The notes below the pieces were generated by a model. That model searched no databases. It was not told the DNA's origin and saw only the letters and a list, made by a program, of their open reading frames with translations. Shown here piece after piece: positions 7,998 through 17,098 of a DNA stretch of 64,000 nucleotides. The translations under genes were made by a program, and so were the position numbers. Where the stretch lies: NCBI RefSeq assembly GCF_021246445.1, contig NZ_JAJQXW010000001.1, forward strand, positions 1 to 64,000, read 5' to 3'. Every line of letters starts with the position of its first letter. Position 1 is the stretch's first letter. The stretch comes from Rhabdothermincola salaria (GTDB lineage: Bacteria; Actinomycetota; Acidimicrobiia; Acidimicrobiales; Acidimicrobilacustridaceae).

Positions 7998-9059
7998 ATG
8001 GACTTCTCCTTCACCTCCGACCAGGACGAGCTGCGCGAGCTGACCCGCCGGCTCCTCACCGACCGCTGCACCCTCGAGCACCTCAAGGACGTGCGCGAGT
8101 CCGACACCGGCGTCGATCTCGCCCTCTGGCGCGAGATGGCCGAGCTGGGCCTCGTGGGCATCGGCCTGCCCGAGTCCGCCGGTGGCGGTGGCCTGGGCTT
8201 CGCCGAGGCCTGCATCGTGCTCGAAGAGGTGGGTCGGGCCGTCGCCCCGGTGCCCGCCCTGGCGGTCATGGCCATGGCGGGGCCCGTGCTCGCCGAGTAC
8301 GGCACCGCCGCCCAGCTCGAAGGTCTGGCGTCGGGTGAGCGCATCGTCTCGATCGCCGTGCACGACCTCGTGGGCGACGTCCTCGAGCCGGCCGCCACCG
8401 TCGCCGACGGCCGCATCACCGGGGTCAAGGTGTGCGCCCCGATGGGGCATGTGGCCGACGCCTTCGTCGTGTCGACCACCGACGGCCTCTACTACGTCGC
8501 CGCCGACGCCGACGGGGTCACCGTCGAGCGCCAGGACACCGTCGACGACCTCCCCGACGCCAAGGTCACCCTCGACGGCGCCCCCGGCGAGAAGCTCACC
8601 GGCCCCGAGGGGCTGGTGTGGATGGTCGAGCGGGGCCGCACCGGCCAGAGCGTGATCATGGCCGGGGTCAGCGCCCAGGCCCTCGAGATCACCTCCGAGT
8701 ACGTCAAGGAGCGGGTCCAGTTCGACCGGGTGATCGCCACCTTCCAGGCCGTCGCCCAGCGCGCCGCCGACACCCGCATCGACTCCGAGGCCATCTGGCT
8801 CACCGCCTGGCAGGCGGCCATGCGCATCGACGCCGGCCTCGACGCCTCCGAGCAGGTGTCCACCGCCAAGTTCTGGGCCGCCGACGGCGGCCAGCGCGTC
8901 GTGCATGCCGCCACCCACCTCCACGGCGGGGTCGGCGTCGATCGCGACTACCCGCTGCACCGCTACTACCTGTGGACCAAGCACCAGGAGCTCTTCCTCG
9001 GCGGCGCCACCCCGAACCTGCTCAGGCTCGGCCAGCTGCTCGCCGACACGCCGGCCTAG
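7998..9059 (+). CDS. chsE5: Acyl-CoA dehydrogenase, ChsE5 (FadE27)-like partner subunit
   Basis: 353 residues, shorter than and divergent from a standard acyl-CoA dehydrogenase. It resembles FadE27/ChsE5 (HLHGGVGVDRDYPLHRY, then LGGATPNLLRLG), the non-catalytic-base subunit that shares FAD binding in the ChsE4-ChsE5 heterotetramer. No Glu is seen at either usual catalytic position (GGAT replaces EGT/GGT). The ATG at 7998 begins MDFSFTSDQDELRELT, standard for this subunit. Two strong hairpins follow the stop. Confidence 0.86.
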   Translation: MDFSFTSDQDELRELTRRLLTDRCTLEHLKDVRESDTGVDLALWREMAELGLVGIGLPESAGGGGLGFAEACIVLEEVGRAVAPVPALAVMAMAGPVLAEYGTAAQLEGLASGERIVSIAVHDLVGDVLEPAATVADGRITGVKVCAPMGHVADAFVVSTTDGLYYVAADADGVTVERQDTVDDLPDAKVTLDGAPGEKLTGPEGLVWMVERGRTGQSVIMAGVSAQALEITSEYVKERVQFDRVIATFQAVAQRAADTRIDSEAIWLTAWQAAMRIDAGLDASEQVSTAKFWAADGGQRVVHAATHLHGGVGVDRDYPLHRYYLWTKHQELFLGGATPNLLRLGQLLADTPA

Positions 9060-9069
9060 GCCGGCGCCG

Positions 9070-9105
9070 ACCGGGTCCCGCCGTCGGGGGGTGGCGGGAC
9101 CCGGT
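9070..9105 (+). terminator. GC-rich hairpin after chsE5
   Basis: 13-bp perfect stem (ACCGGGTCCCGCC / GGCGGGACCCGGT) with a 10-base G-rich loop, directly behind the stop codon. No T-run follows, as is common for hairpins in high-GC actinobacteria. It should end the chsE4-chsE5 transcript. Confidence 0.65.
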
Positions 9106-9129
9106 ACGTGATCACCGGAGGGGGAATCC

Positions 9130-9164
9130 AGGACGACCCCGGGCCACTGGCCCGGGGTCGTCCT
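9130..9164. terminator. 16-bp perfect hairpin between convergent genes
   Basis: AGGACGACCCCGGGCC and its exact complement are separated by three bases. The hairpin lies between chsE5 (+) and the TauE gene (-), so it can serve both strands. Confidence 0.75.
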
Positions 9165-9232
9165 GCGTCCAGCCTCAGCGGCCGGCGTGGAGCGGCTCGA
9201 CCGGGGCCGGCGCCGCGCTGAGAGAGCCCGGT

Positions 9233-10012
9233 TCAGCGCACCAGGTACACGATGGCGACGGCCACGCCGATGGCGACCACCACCGCCCGCAGCACCCGAG
9301 GGTCGAGGTGCACGGCCAGCTTGCCGCCGAGGTGGCCCCCGGCGAGGGCACCGACGGCCATGACCAGCGCGGCCAGCCACCAGACCCGGCCGGAGAAGAG
9401 GAAGAAGGCCGCCGCGGTGAGGTTGACCACGAACGACATCGACTGCTTGAGGGCGTTGACGTCACGCAGGTCGTCGGGGAGCAACGCCCCGAGGACGGCG
9501 AGGAAGATGATGCCGAGCCCGGCGCCGAAGTAGCCGCCGTAGATCGACGCCGCGAACACGGCGACGATGGCGCCCACGGAGATCCCGTGGTCGGGTCGGG
9601 CGCGGGCCGCGTCGGGGCGGAGGGCCCGGCGCCGCTCGACCGACGTGCGGATGCGCTCTTGTCCGGCCAGCAGGGCGCTCGCCGAGAGGATGAGGAAGGG
9701 CACCAGCCGTTCGAGCAGTTCGTCCCCGGTGAGCAGGAGCAGCGCCCCGCCGGCGAGGCCGCCGAGCATCCCGGCCGGGGCCAGGACCTTCAGGCGGTCG
9801 CGCTGGCGGCGCACCGACTCGCGTTGGGCCAGCGCGCCGCCGAGGTACCCGGGCGAGAGGGCCACGGTCGAGGTCACGTTGGCCGACACCACCGGGAGGC
9901 CGACGGCGGTGAGGGCAGGGAAGGAGATGAGGGTGCCGCCTCCGGCCACGGCGTTCACGAAACCGGCGCCGACGCCGGCGAGGGCGACGACGACCAGCTC
10001 GACCGGGCTCAG
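9233..10012 (-). CDS. Sulfite exporter TauE/SafE-family membrane protein
   Basis: About 259 residues with eight or so hydrophobic segments and two TauE/SafE half-motifs: GFVNAVAGGGTLISFPAL near the N-terminus and YFGAGLGIIFL in the middle. The family exports small organic or sulfur anions; the substrate here is unknown. No ATG, GTG or TTG is available before the first membrane segment. The only in-frame candidate is a CTG at 10012 that overlaps the pirin stop as CTGA, so an unusual CTG start coupled to pirin is proposed. Confidence 0.78.
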   Translation of the reverse strand: MSPVELVVVALAGVGAGFVNAVAGGGTLISFPALTAVGLPVVSANVTSTVALSPGYLGGALAQRESVRRQRDRLKVLAPAGMLGGLAGGALLLLTGDELLERLVPFLILSASALLAGQERIRTSVERRRALRPDAARARPDHGISVGAIVAVFAASIYGGYFGAGLGIIFLAVLGALLPDDLRDVNALKQSMSFVVNLTAAAFFLFSGRVWWLAALVMAVGALAGGHLGGKLAVHLDPRVLRAVVVAIGVAVAIVYLVR

Positions 10013-10989
10013 AAGGGGACCTCGGGGGCATCGATGGGCGCGAGGGACGACGCCACCGGAGCGAAGCGCTCGTGGCCGGCCTGCCAGTCGGCGCGGGCGG
10101 CGCGGATCTCGTCGTGGGTGCGGGCCACGAAGTTCCACCACATGAGGGGCTCGGTCTCGAAGGGCTCTCCGCCGAGCAGGAGCAGCTCGGTGCCGGTGAT
10201 GGTGCGCAGGGCCAGCTCGTCGCGGCCGGCGCCGAGGTAGGCGAGCTGGCCCGGCACGACGGGCTCGTCGTCGTCGAGCCCCGGCCCGGCGAGCGAGGCC
10301 GCTCCGGCCAGGACCACGACGGCGTACTCGAAGCGGGGGTGGAGGGCGACGGCACCGCGTCCCTCGGCTCCGCCCGACACGGCGGCGCCGACCAGGGGGG
10401 TGTCGGTGCGGGCAGGGGAGCGCACGCCGCCGAGCTCGCCGACCAGGACGGTCGCGGTGATCCCGCCGCCGAGGTCGGCGGCGTCGAGGTCGGCGTGGTG
10501 GGCGAAGGCGGGGTCGCCGTGCCTGGTGGCCTCGGGTTGGGCGATCCAGAGCTGGGCGCCGCGCTGGGCGACCGCGGAGGAAGGGGGCGTGTGCTCGGCG
10601 TGGGCCACCCCACGCCCCGCGGTCATGAGGTTGAGCTGCCCGGGTCGGATGAGCTGCTCCGAGCCGAGGCTGTCGGTGTGCAGGACCTCCCCCTCGAGCA
10701 GCCAGGTCACGGTCTGCAGCCCGATGTGGGGGTGAGGGCCGACGGCCATGGTCGGGCCACCGGCTGCGGAGCCTGCCTCGTCGGCGCCGGACGGCGCGTC
10801 CGCCCCGAAGTGGTCGACGAAGCACCAGGCGCCGACCGTGCGACGGCCGCGGCGGGGAAGGGCCCGCCGCACCGTGATGCCGGCCAGATCGACGGTTCGG
10901 GCCGCGGTGCGTTCGAGGGTGGGCGGCGCGGTCGGGTGCTCGTCGCCCTCGTGGGCGGGGGAGTCGTCGGTGCTCACCGGTCCGCTCAT
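10009..10989 (-). CDS. Pirin-family bicupin protein
   Basis: 326 residues. The N-terminal cupin contains the pirin signature GPHPHIGLQTVTWLLEGE and later GRGVAHAEH, giving the three His and one Glu that bind the metal. Some pirins are quercetin 2,3-dioxygenases and others are regulatory; the sequence does not decide. ATG at 10989 was preferred to the GTG one codon upstream. The gene overlaps the TauE-like gene downstream. Confidence 0.85.
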   Translation of the reverse strand: MSGPVSTDDSPAHEGDEHPTAPPTLERTAARTVDLAGITVRRALPRRGRRTVGAWCFVDHFGADAPSGADEAGSAAGGPTMAVGPHPHIGLQTVTWLLEGEVLHTDSLGSEQLIRPGQLNLMTAGRGVAHAEHTPPSSAVAQRGAQLWIAQPEATRHGDPAFAHHADLDAADLGGGITATVLVGELGGVRSPARTDTPLVGAAVSGGAEGRGAVALHPRFEYAVVVLAGAASLAGPGLDDDEPVVPGQLAYLGAGRDELALRTITGTELLLLGGEPFETEPLMWWNFVARTHDEIRAARADWQAGHERFAPVASSLAPIDAPEVPF

Positions 10990-11010
10990 CACCTCACGGT
11001 ACCGGGACCC

Positions 11011-11979
11011 TCAGGTGCCGGGCCGCACGGCGAGCAGGACCACCAGGTACCCGGCGTAGACCGCCAGCAGGGCCGCGCCCCGCCATCGAGCGAGGAACAG
11101 GCGTCGGCCGGGGATGAGCATGACCAGGGCCAGGGCGCCCACGACCAGGCTGAGCAACACCTCGTCGAGGGCCACGTCGAAGGGGCTCAGCAACGCCGCC
11201 ACCGAGACGATCCACAGGCCGTTGAAGATGTTGGAGCCGAGGATGGCCCCGATGCCGATCTCCTGGTGGCCCCGGAGGCCGGCCGCGATGGTGGTGGCCA
11301 GCTCGGGCATCGAGGTGCCGATGGCCACGAAGGTGGCGCCCACCACGAACGCGTCGAGCCCGAGGGCCTCGCCGATCGTCTCGGCGGCGATCACGATGAG
11401 GCGACCGGCCACCACCAACAGGACCAGGCCGCCGAGCATCTCGGCGAGGATCCGATGTCGGTTGCGCTCACCGAGCACTGCGTCAACGGTCTCGTCGAGC
11501 GCGTCGTCGGTCTCGTCGAGCGAATCTCTCCGGGCCCGGTGGGCGCTCCGGGCGGTGACGCCGAGCCAGGTGAAGAAGGTGGCGAGCAGCAGCCCGCCGT
11601 CGAGGCGGGACATCGAGCCGTCGAGGGCCAACACGACGGTGAGCGCAGGCACGGCGAGGGCCACCGGGAGGTCGCGCCGGACGGCGTCACGCTCCACCCG
11701 AGCCGGTCTCACCAACAGCGCCAGGCCCAGGACGAGCGCGATGTTGACCACGTTGGAGCCGAGCGCGTCGCCGAAGCCGATCTCGGGGGCACCGTCGGTG
11801 GCTGCGTTCACGGTCACGAACAGCTCGGGGCTGGAGGTGGCGAAGGCGGCCACGGTGACGGCGATGATGCTGGCCGGGACCCGGGCCCAGGCGGCCAGCC
11901 CAACCGCGCCCCGGACGAAGAGCTCGCCGCCGATCGCCGCGGCCAGCACGCCGGCGACGAGGACGAACGTGGTGCCCAT
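11011..11979 (-). CDS. Sodium/calcium exchanger-family antiporter
   Basis: 322 residues, about ten membrane segments in two inverted halves. Each half has an α-repeat: ATSSPELFVTVNA with DALGSNVVNIALVLG, and GTSMPELATTIAAG with AILGSNIFNGLWIVS. The paired Glu and Asn residues are the ion-binding ones of the CaCA (YrbG-type) family. An acidic loop joins the halves. The ATG at 11979 follows a plausible start context. It appears to be a single gene ahead of pirin and TauE. Confidence 0.88.
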   Translation of the reverse strand: MGTTFVLVAGVLAAAIGGELFVRGAVGLAAWARVPASIIAVTVAAFATSSPELFVTVNAATDGAPEIGFGDALGSNVVNIALVLGLALLVRPARVERDAVRRDLPVALAVPALTVVLALDGSMSRLDGGLLLATFFTWLGVTARSAHRARRDSLDETDDALDETVDAVLGERNRHRILAEMLGGLVLLVVAGRLIVIAAETIGEALGLDAFVVGATFVAIGTSMPELATTIAAGLRGHQEIGIGAILGSNIFNGLWIVSVAALLSPFDVALDEVLLSLVVGALALVMLIPGRRLFLARWRGAALLAVYAGYLVVLLAVRPGT

Positions 11980-12070
11980 GACGCGAGCCGAGGGTAGTGC
12001 GCTGGCGTGGGGTCCGGCCGGGTCTGGTGGTCGCCCGCCCGAGCCGAATCTCAGTGGTGGGTCTGCGACG

Positions 12071-13825
12071 TCAGGCTGTCGCCAGCACGGTGCGGTCGCG
12101 CCCGCTCTCCTTGGCGTCGTAGAGGGCGGCGTCGGCCCGGGCCAGCACCGCGCCGTACCCCTCGCCCGGCCGGCGTACGGCCACGCCGGCACTGGTCGTC
12201 ACCGAGAGCCCGGGTTCGTCGAAGGTGAGCGCGGCCACGCTCTGGCGGATCCGCTCGGCGATGGTCTTCGGGGTGTCGTCGCCGGCCACGTGGAACACGG
12301 CGAACTCCTCACCCCCGAGGCGAGCCGCCAGGTCGCCGGGGCGGATCTGGTCCCCGATGGCCTTCGCCACCGCCGTGAGCACGGTGTCGCCGACGGCGTG
12401 GCCGTGAGTGTCGTTCACCGCCTTGAAGTGGTCGATGTCGAACATGGTCACCACCAGACCGGGGATGTCGCCCCGATCGTGGAGGGCGAGCAGCCTCGAC
12501 AGCGAGTCCTTGAGGGCCAGGCGGTTGAGCAGGCCCGTCAGCGGGTCGCGCATGGCGAGCCCGTAGAAGCGCTCGCGTTCGAGCTCGACGGAGCGCAGCA
12601 GCATCTCGCGCTCGAGGGCCACCTCCAGGGGGGTGCTGATCTGGGCCAGGGTGGCCAGGGTCGACTCGTGCAGGGCGACCGGGCGCGAGAGGTGCATGAT
12701 CGTGACGCCGGTGGGGGCGTTGCTGATCGGCGAGAAGAGGGCAAGGGCGAGGGCCGGCTCGGTGGACGTTCCGGCGGAGACCCAGGAAGGGCCGGCGCCG
12801 TTGTCGTCGTCGGCGCGGTGGGCGTGGAGCAGCGGGGCCCACTGCTCGGGCAGGGTGCCGGGCACGCCTCCGAAGCGGTCGGCGGCACTGAAGCGCAACA
12901 TGGTGTCGTCGTCGCGAGCCCAGAACTCGATCGACGTGATGGGGAACACGGCGCGGGCCGAGTTCTCGAGTGCCGCCGCGATCTCGCGGAAGTCGCGCAG
13001 CACGGCGAGCTGTTGCAGAGTGCCCCTCAACAGCTGGTGCATGGCAGAGAGCCGGCGGATGTCCGAGTCCTGCCTCGTCATCAGGTAGAGCCCGCAGTCG
13101 AGGTTCTTGAGGGCGGTGATGATCGGCGCGATCAGCGCGTGGGGGATGAGGCGGCCGTGCTGGGGGGCGATGAGGGTGAGGGGGAGCTCTTCGATCTCCT
13201 CGAGGCCGTGGACCAGGATCTCCCGGCTCGGCATGTAGTGCTCGTGGAAGGGGCGGATGTCCTCGAAGTGCTCGATGCTGTCGGCGATCAGCCGTTCGTC
13301 CTGGGTGAAGCCCCCGAAGAGATCGCTCGACAACAACGTGCCCGTCGCTTCGTCGAAGGTGACGAAGGCGCCAGGGAAGTGCAGGTACGGAGTGAACAGG
13401 AAGCGCAGCTCCCGGCCCCCGAGGTCGAGGCGCCAGTCGTTGCGGTCGACGAGGTGGAAGGGCAACCGCAGCGCGTAGTGCTTCATGAGGGCTTCGGCCC
13501 GCCAGTGGGTGACGATCGCTGCGTCGGGCCGCCTCACGAGCTCGTCGAGACGGGTCAGCGATGCGGTGATGTCAGGGTCCTGGTGGTGGCAGACGATCCA
13601 CCGCAGCTGCTCGGGTTCGATGACCTCGGTCACCTTTTTCCACACCGTGTCGAAGGTGAGCAGTCCGCCGGGATCGAACAGGACCGACTGGTCGTCGTGC
13701 TCCAGGAGGTAGACGTGGCACTGGAAGGGGTCGTCTCCGAGGTGCTCACCGACCCACCAGAGCCGATCGGCGATCTCCACGGGGCGGGTGAGGTCGAGAT
13801 CTTCGTTCGAGGTGAGGGGGGTCAT
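12071..13825 (-). CDS. Diiron MBL-fold (ODP-type) sensor-GAF-like-GGDEF diguanylate cyclase
   Basis: 584 residues. Residues 1-240 are a flavodiiron-like metallo-β-lactamase domain: HHQDPD gives His81-x-Asp83-x-Asp85, followed by His149 (YLHFPG), Asp168 (LLSSDLFG) and His223 (IAPQHG). This is the ligand layout of the oxygen-binding diiron proteins (ODP). Residues about 250-415 look GAF-like, and 430-584 are a GGDEF domain with RLGGEEF. The simplest reading is an O2- or NO-sensing diiron centre that controls c-di-GMP synthesis. The flavodoxin domain of true flavodiiron enzymes is absent. An EAL gene lies 41 bases upstream in the same direction. Confidence 0.86.
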   Translation of the reverse strand: MTPLTSNEDLDLTRPVEIADRLWWVGEHLGDDPFQCHVYLLEHDDQSVLFDPGGLLTFDTVWKKVTEVIEPEQLRWIVCHHQDPDITASLTRLDELVRRPDAAIVTHWRAEALMKHYALRLPFHLVDRNDWRLDLGGRELRFLFTPYLHFPGAFVTFDEATGTLLSSDLFGGFTQDERLIADSIEHFEDIRPFHEHYMPSREILVHGLEEIEELPLTLIAPQHGRLIPHALIAPIITALKNLDCGLYLMTRQDSDIRRLSAMHQLLRGTLQQLAVLRDFREIAAALENSARAVFPITSIEFWARDDDTMLRFSAADRFGGVPGTLPEQWAPLLHAHRADDDNGAGPSWVSAGTSTEPALALALFSPISNAPTGVTIMHLSRPVALHESTLATLAQISTPLEVALEREMLLRSVELERERFYGLAMRDPLTGLLNRLALKDSLSRLLALHDRGDIPGLVVTMFDIDHFKAVNDTHGHAVGDTVLTAVAKAIGDQIRPGDLAARLGGEEFAVFHVAGDDTPKTIAERIRQSVAALTFDEPGLSVTTSAGVAVRRPGEGYGAVLARADAALYDAKESGRDRTVLATA

Positions 13826-13866
13826 CGAGGCGGAGGATAGGCGGGACCCATGGCCCCGCCGCCGGA

Positions 13867-15051
13867 TCACCGGGCGCGCGGTGGCTGTCCCGGTGCGGCG
13901 GGGTGCGGCGCAGCGAGCATCCGCTCGAACTGGTCGGCGGGGACCGCCGGGGAGAACAGGAAGCCCTGGCCCTGGCGGCAGCCGTGACGGACGACGGCAG
14001 CGCGTTGGTCCTCGGTCTCGATCCCCTCGGCGATGCAGCCCACGTCGAGCTGTCGGCTCAGGCCGATGAGGGCGGCGACGATCGCCTCGCTCGGTGATCC
14101 GGGACGGAGCTCGGCGGTGAAGGTCTTGTCGATCTTCACGATGTCGACGGGGAGGCGCTGCACGTAGGCGAGGGTGGCGTGGCCGGTGCCCAGGTCGTCG
14201 ATGGCGATGGTGGTGCCGGCGAGGCGGAGCGCGGCGAGCGTCGCCGCCGCCTCGTCGAGGTCCTGCACGACCGCGGACTCCGTGACCTCCAGGCAGAGAT
14301 CGCTCGGTGCGAGGGCGGTGGGCGCCAGCAGGGCCTCGACGCGTTCCGGGAGACTCCCCCGGCCGAGGTCGTGGCCGCTGATGTTCACCGCCACGTGGAA
14401 GCGGTCGAGGCTCAGCCGCTCCTTCCATCCCCCGACCGTCTCGGCCACCTGGCCGATCACCCAGTCGGTGCTCTCGTCGAGCTGTTCGAAGTCGTCGATG
14501 AACTCGACCGGGGCGAGCAGGCCCTTGGTCGGGTGGCGCCAGCGCACGAGGGCTTCGGCGCCCACGATCCGGCCGTCGTCGAGGTCGACGATCGGTTGGT
14601 AGTGCAGCTCCACCTCGCCGTGGGCCAGGGCCCGTCGCAGCTCCGCCCGACGCCGTCGCGCTCGGTGGTCGGTGAGGACGACCTGCAGGCCCTGGCGGAT
14701 GGCCACGGACACGGCCACCCCGATGACCAGGAAGAACAGGCCGCGCACGAGCCAGTCGCTGAGGTCCTGGGGGGTGCCTTCCTCGACGTTGCCGGGGGTG
14801 AGCGGGCCGGCCAACAAGGTGGCGGCGGCCGCCGCCGGGAAGGCGCCGGCCAGCCCGAAGCGGATGCCGGCGAGGAGGATCGGGGCGTAGAACCAGTGCG
14901 GCGCCACCCGGTGGGCGCCACCGAGGGCCAGGGTCAGCAGGAACGAGGCCACCAACAGCCCGGCAACGAGGCCGATCGACACCGCGGCGTGGTGGTCGAG
15001 CAACGTTCCCAGCGCACGGGTGGACTGACGGTCGGACGAGTGCTCGGCCAC
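13867..15051 (-). CDS. Membrane-anchored EAL-domain c-di-GMP phosphodiesterase
   Basis: 394 residues. The N-terminal ~110 residues hold about three hydrophobic segments (possible small sensor domain). The rest is an EAL domain: ELHYQPIV, AEALVRWRHP, VNISGHDL, EVTESA, IDDLGTGHATL, and AEGIE. The metal and catalytic Glu/Asp residues are present, so activity is likely. A GTG at 15051 sits five bases behind GGAGG. It is followed by the diiron-GGDEF gene, giving an opposed synthesis/degradation pair for c-di-GMP. Confidence 0.88.
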   Translation of the reverse strand: MAEHSSDRQSTRALGTLLDHHAAVSIGLVAGLLVASFLLTLALGGAHRVAPHWFYAPILLAGIRFGLAGAFPAAAAATLLAGPLTPGNVEEGTPQDLSDWLVRGLFFLVIGVAVSVAIRQGLQVVLTDHRARRRRAELRRALAHGEVELHYQPIVDLDDGRIVGAEALVRWRHPTKGLLAPVEFIDDFEQLDESTDWVIGQVAETVGGWKERLSLDRFHVAVNISGHDLGRGSLPERVEALLAPTALAPSDLCLEVTESAVVQDLDEAAATLAALRLAGTTIAIDDLGTGHATLAYVQRLPVDIVKIDKTFTAELRPGSPSEAIVAALIGLSRQLDVGCIAEGIETEDQRAAVVRHGCRQGQGFLFSPAVPADQFERMLAAPHPAAPGQPPRAR

Positions 15052-15232
15052 CAGACCTCCTCCCCGATCGGCTCGGCGGCAGCCCCCCAGGCGCCGTGGG
15101 GGGCACGATAACCCAAGGTCTGGCGAAGATCGGGGCCGACGCGCCGACGCGCCGGTGCCCGGTCGCCGAAGCGGACCGGGCACCGGGTCGGAGCCACGCC
15201 CCCCAGGGACGCGTGCTCGAGATGAGTCTGGC

Positions 15233-16954
15233 CTACACCTCGACGGTGTAGGTGTCGCGACCAGCCTTGAGCAACGTGCCGGGCACGGCGCCGGTGGGCT
15301 CGCCGTCGACGATGACGGCGGTGCCGTTGACGAGCACCCGTTCGACGCCGAAGGAACCGGCGGTGAGGCGCTCGCAACCGCCCGGGAGGTCGGCGACCAT
15401 GTGGGCGTTCTCGGAGCCGACCGTCTCGGGATCGATGACGGTGATGTCGGCGGCCAGGCCCTCGGCCAGCACACCCCGGTCGCGCAGGCCGAACAGCTCG
15501 GCGGGCACCTGGGTCATCAGCTGCACCGCCCGCTCGACCGGCACGAGCTTGCGACCACGGATCATGTCGCCGAGGAACCGGGTGGGATAGGTGGCGCCCT
15601 GCATGCGGTCGAGGTGGGCGCCGGCGTCGGAACCACCGATGATGGCGCGCGGGTCGTTCCAGACCTCGGCCCGCATGCGCCAGGTCTCGTCGTCCTTGTC
15701 CTTGGGCGCCGGCCACAGGATCGTCCTGAGGTCGTCCGCGATCACGATGTCGAGGAGCGTGTCGAAGGGCTCGGCGCCCCGCTCGGCGGCGATGGAGCCG
15801 ACCGTGCGACCGCTGAGGCCTTCGTTGTCGGGCGAGAAGGTGTCGCCGATGACGTACTCGTCCCAGTCGGCGAGGCGGCGGTAGATGCCGGCCTCCTGCG
15901 ACTGCGACGACGCCAGCAGGCGGGCCCGCACCTCGGGGTCCTTCAGGACCTCGATGCGCTCCTCGACCGGCACCCGGAGGGTCTCCTGCCAGCCGGGGAG
16001 CAGCCAGATGCCGCAGAAGGTGAGGAAGTTCATGTTCATGGGCACCAGCACGGGCATGGTGAGCGCCACGACCCGGCCGCCGAGCTCGGCGGCACGGTCG
16101 CCGGCCGAGAGCTGGCGGGGGGCGCGGTCGGGCTCGCGGCTGTCGACCGTGAGCACGTTCCAGTTGAGCGGCCGCTTGGCGGCGGCGCTCATCTCGGCCA
16201 GCAGCTCGATCTCGTCGTCGGCGAAGCGGTCGAGGCAGCCCGGGACGATGGCCTCGAGGGTGGTGCCCTCGTGCTCTCGCACCTCGCCGCACAGGGCCAG
16301 CAGCTCCTCCTTGGTGGACCAGCGCGAGGGGACGGGCTGGCCGTCGCCGTCGCTGTGGGAGCCCGACAGCGTGGTGGAGAAGCCCAGCCCACCCGCCTCG
16401 ATGCCCTTGCGCAGTTCGGCGACCATGGCCTCGATCTGCTCGGGGGTGGCCTCGTTGCCCACGGAGTCGGGGCCCATGACGTAGCGGCGGATGGCGCAGT
16501 GGCCCACCAGGAACCCGGCGTTGACCGAGATGGAACCCTCGAAGTTCGACAGGTAGTCCGAGAAGGTCTCCCAGTCCCAGTCGATCTGCTGGAGGGCGGG
16601 CAGGGGCATGCCCTCGACCCGCGACATCATCTGCTGGAGGTAGTCGGCCTCCTCGGGGGTGGGCCGAAGGGGAGCGAGGGTGAAGCCGCAGTTGCCGCCG
16701 ATCACGGTGGTGACCCCGTGGTTGGCCGACGGCGACGCGCCCGGGTCCCACAGCAGCTGGGCGTCGTAGTGGGTGTGCGGGTCGATGATGCCGGGGATGA
16801 CGAGCTTGCCGGTGGCGTCGGTGACGACGGTGGCGTCCTCGTCGATCTGGCCGATGGCGACGATGCGGCCGTCGCGGATGCCGACGTCGGCCTGGCGACC
16901 GGGTGCGCCCGTGCCGTCGATGACCGTGCCGCCCTTGATGAGCTCGTCGAGCAT
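15233..16954 (-). CDS. Amidohydrolase (N-acyl-D-amino-acid deacylase/amidohydrolase_3-like)
   Basis: 573 residues. It opens with the β-sandwich strand LIKGGTVIDGTG and the metal motif DPHTHYDAQ (HxH), later GNCGFTLAPL, and GGSDAGAHLDRMQGATY with the conserved Asp and His. These place it in the D-aminoacylase-like branch of the amidohydrolase superfamily, whose actinobacterial members act on diverse C-N or cyclic amide/lactone bonds. ATG at 16954 follows GGAGGGG. A perfect copy of the 17-bp operator lies 40 bases upstream, shared with the divergent LLM gene, linking it to the steroid-type regulon. Confidence 0.82.
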   Translation of the reverse strand: MLDELIKGGTVIDGTGAPGRQADVGIRDGRIVAIGQIDEDATVVTDATGKLVIPGIIDPHTHYDAQLLWDPGASPSANHGVTTVIGGNCGFTLAPLRPTPEEADYLQQMMSRVEGMPLPALQQIDWDWETFSDYLSNFEGSISVNAGFLVGHCAIRRYVMGPDSVGNEATPEQIEAMVAELRKGIEAGGLGFSTTLSGSHSDGDGQPVPSRWSTKEELLALCGEVREHEGTTLEAIVPGCLDRFADDEIELLAEMSAAAKRPLNWNVLTVDSREPDRAPRQLSAGDRAAELGGRVVALTMPVLVPMNMNFLTFCGIWLLPGWQETLRVPVEERIEVLKDPEVRARLLASSQSQEAGIYRRLADWDEYVIGDTFSPDNEGLSGRTVGSIAAERGAEPFDTLLDIVIADDLRTILWPAPKDKDDETWRMRAEVWNDPRAIIGGSDAGAHLDRMQGATYPTRFLGDMIRGRKLVPVERAVQLMTQVPAELFGLRDRGVLAEGLAADITVIDPETVGSENAHMVADLPGGCERLTAGSFGVERVLVNGTAVIVDGEPTGAVPGTLLKAGRDTYTVEV

Positions 16955-16993
16955 GTGACCCCTCCGTTCGGCCGGTCGGAGTGCCGGCGCGTT

Positions 16994-17010
16994 TCTGACG
17001 GACCGTCAGA
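16994..17010. promoter_or_regulatory. 17-bp palindromic operator, site 2
   Basis: TCTGACGGACCGTCAGA, the consensus form with perfect arms. It lies between the divergent amidohydrolase (start 16954) and LLM oxidoreductase (start 17099) genes and could repress both. Confidence 0.82.
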
Positions 17011-17098
17011 TTACACCCGTGCCCCTGCTCCGCCACCCCGACCACCGGCCCGCTACGGTCGCCCGCACCACCCGTCCCCGCCCGAGGAGCACCCGCAC

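Noticed and set aside
11114-13840. 908-residue open frame on the plus strand
   Set aside because: Antisense to the antiporter and diiron-GGDEF genes. Composition is Arg/Gly/Ala-rich with no domain; long antisense frames are expected at this GC content.
15155-17098. Long N-terminal extension of the LLM oxidoreductase frame
   Set aside because: It is antisense to the amidohydrolase gene and passes through operator site 2. The family start with a good ribosome site is at 17099.
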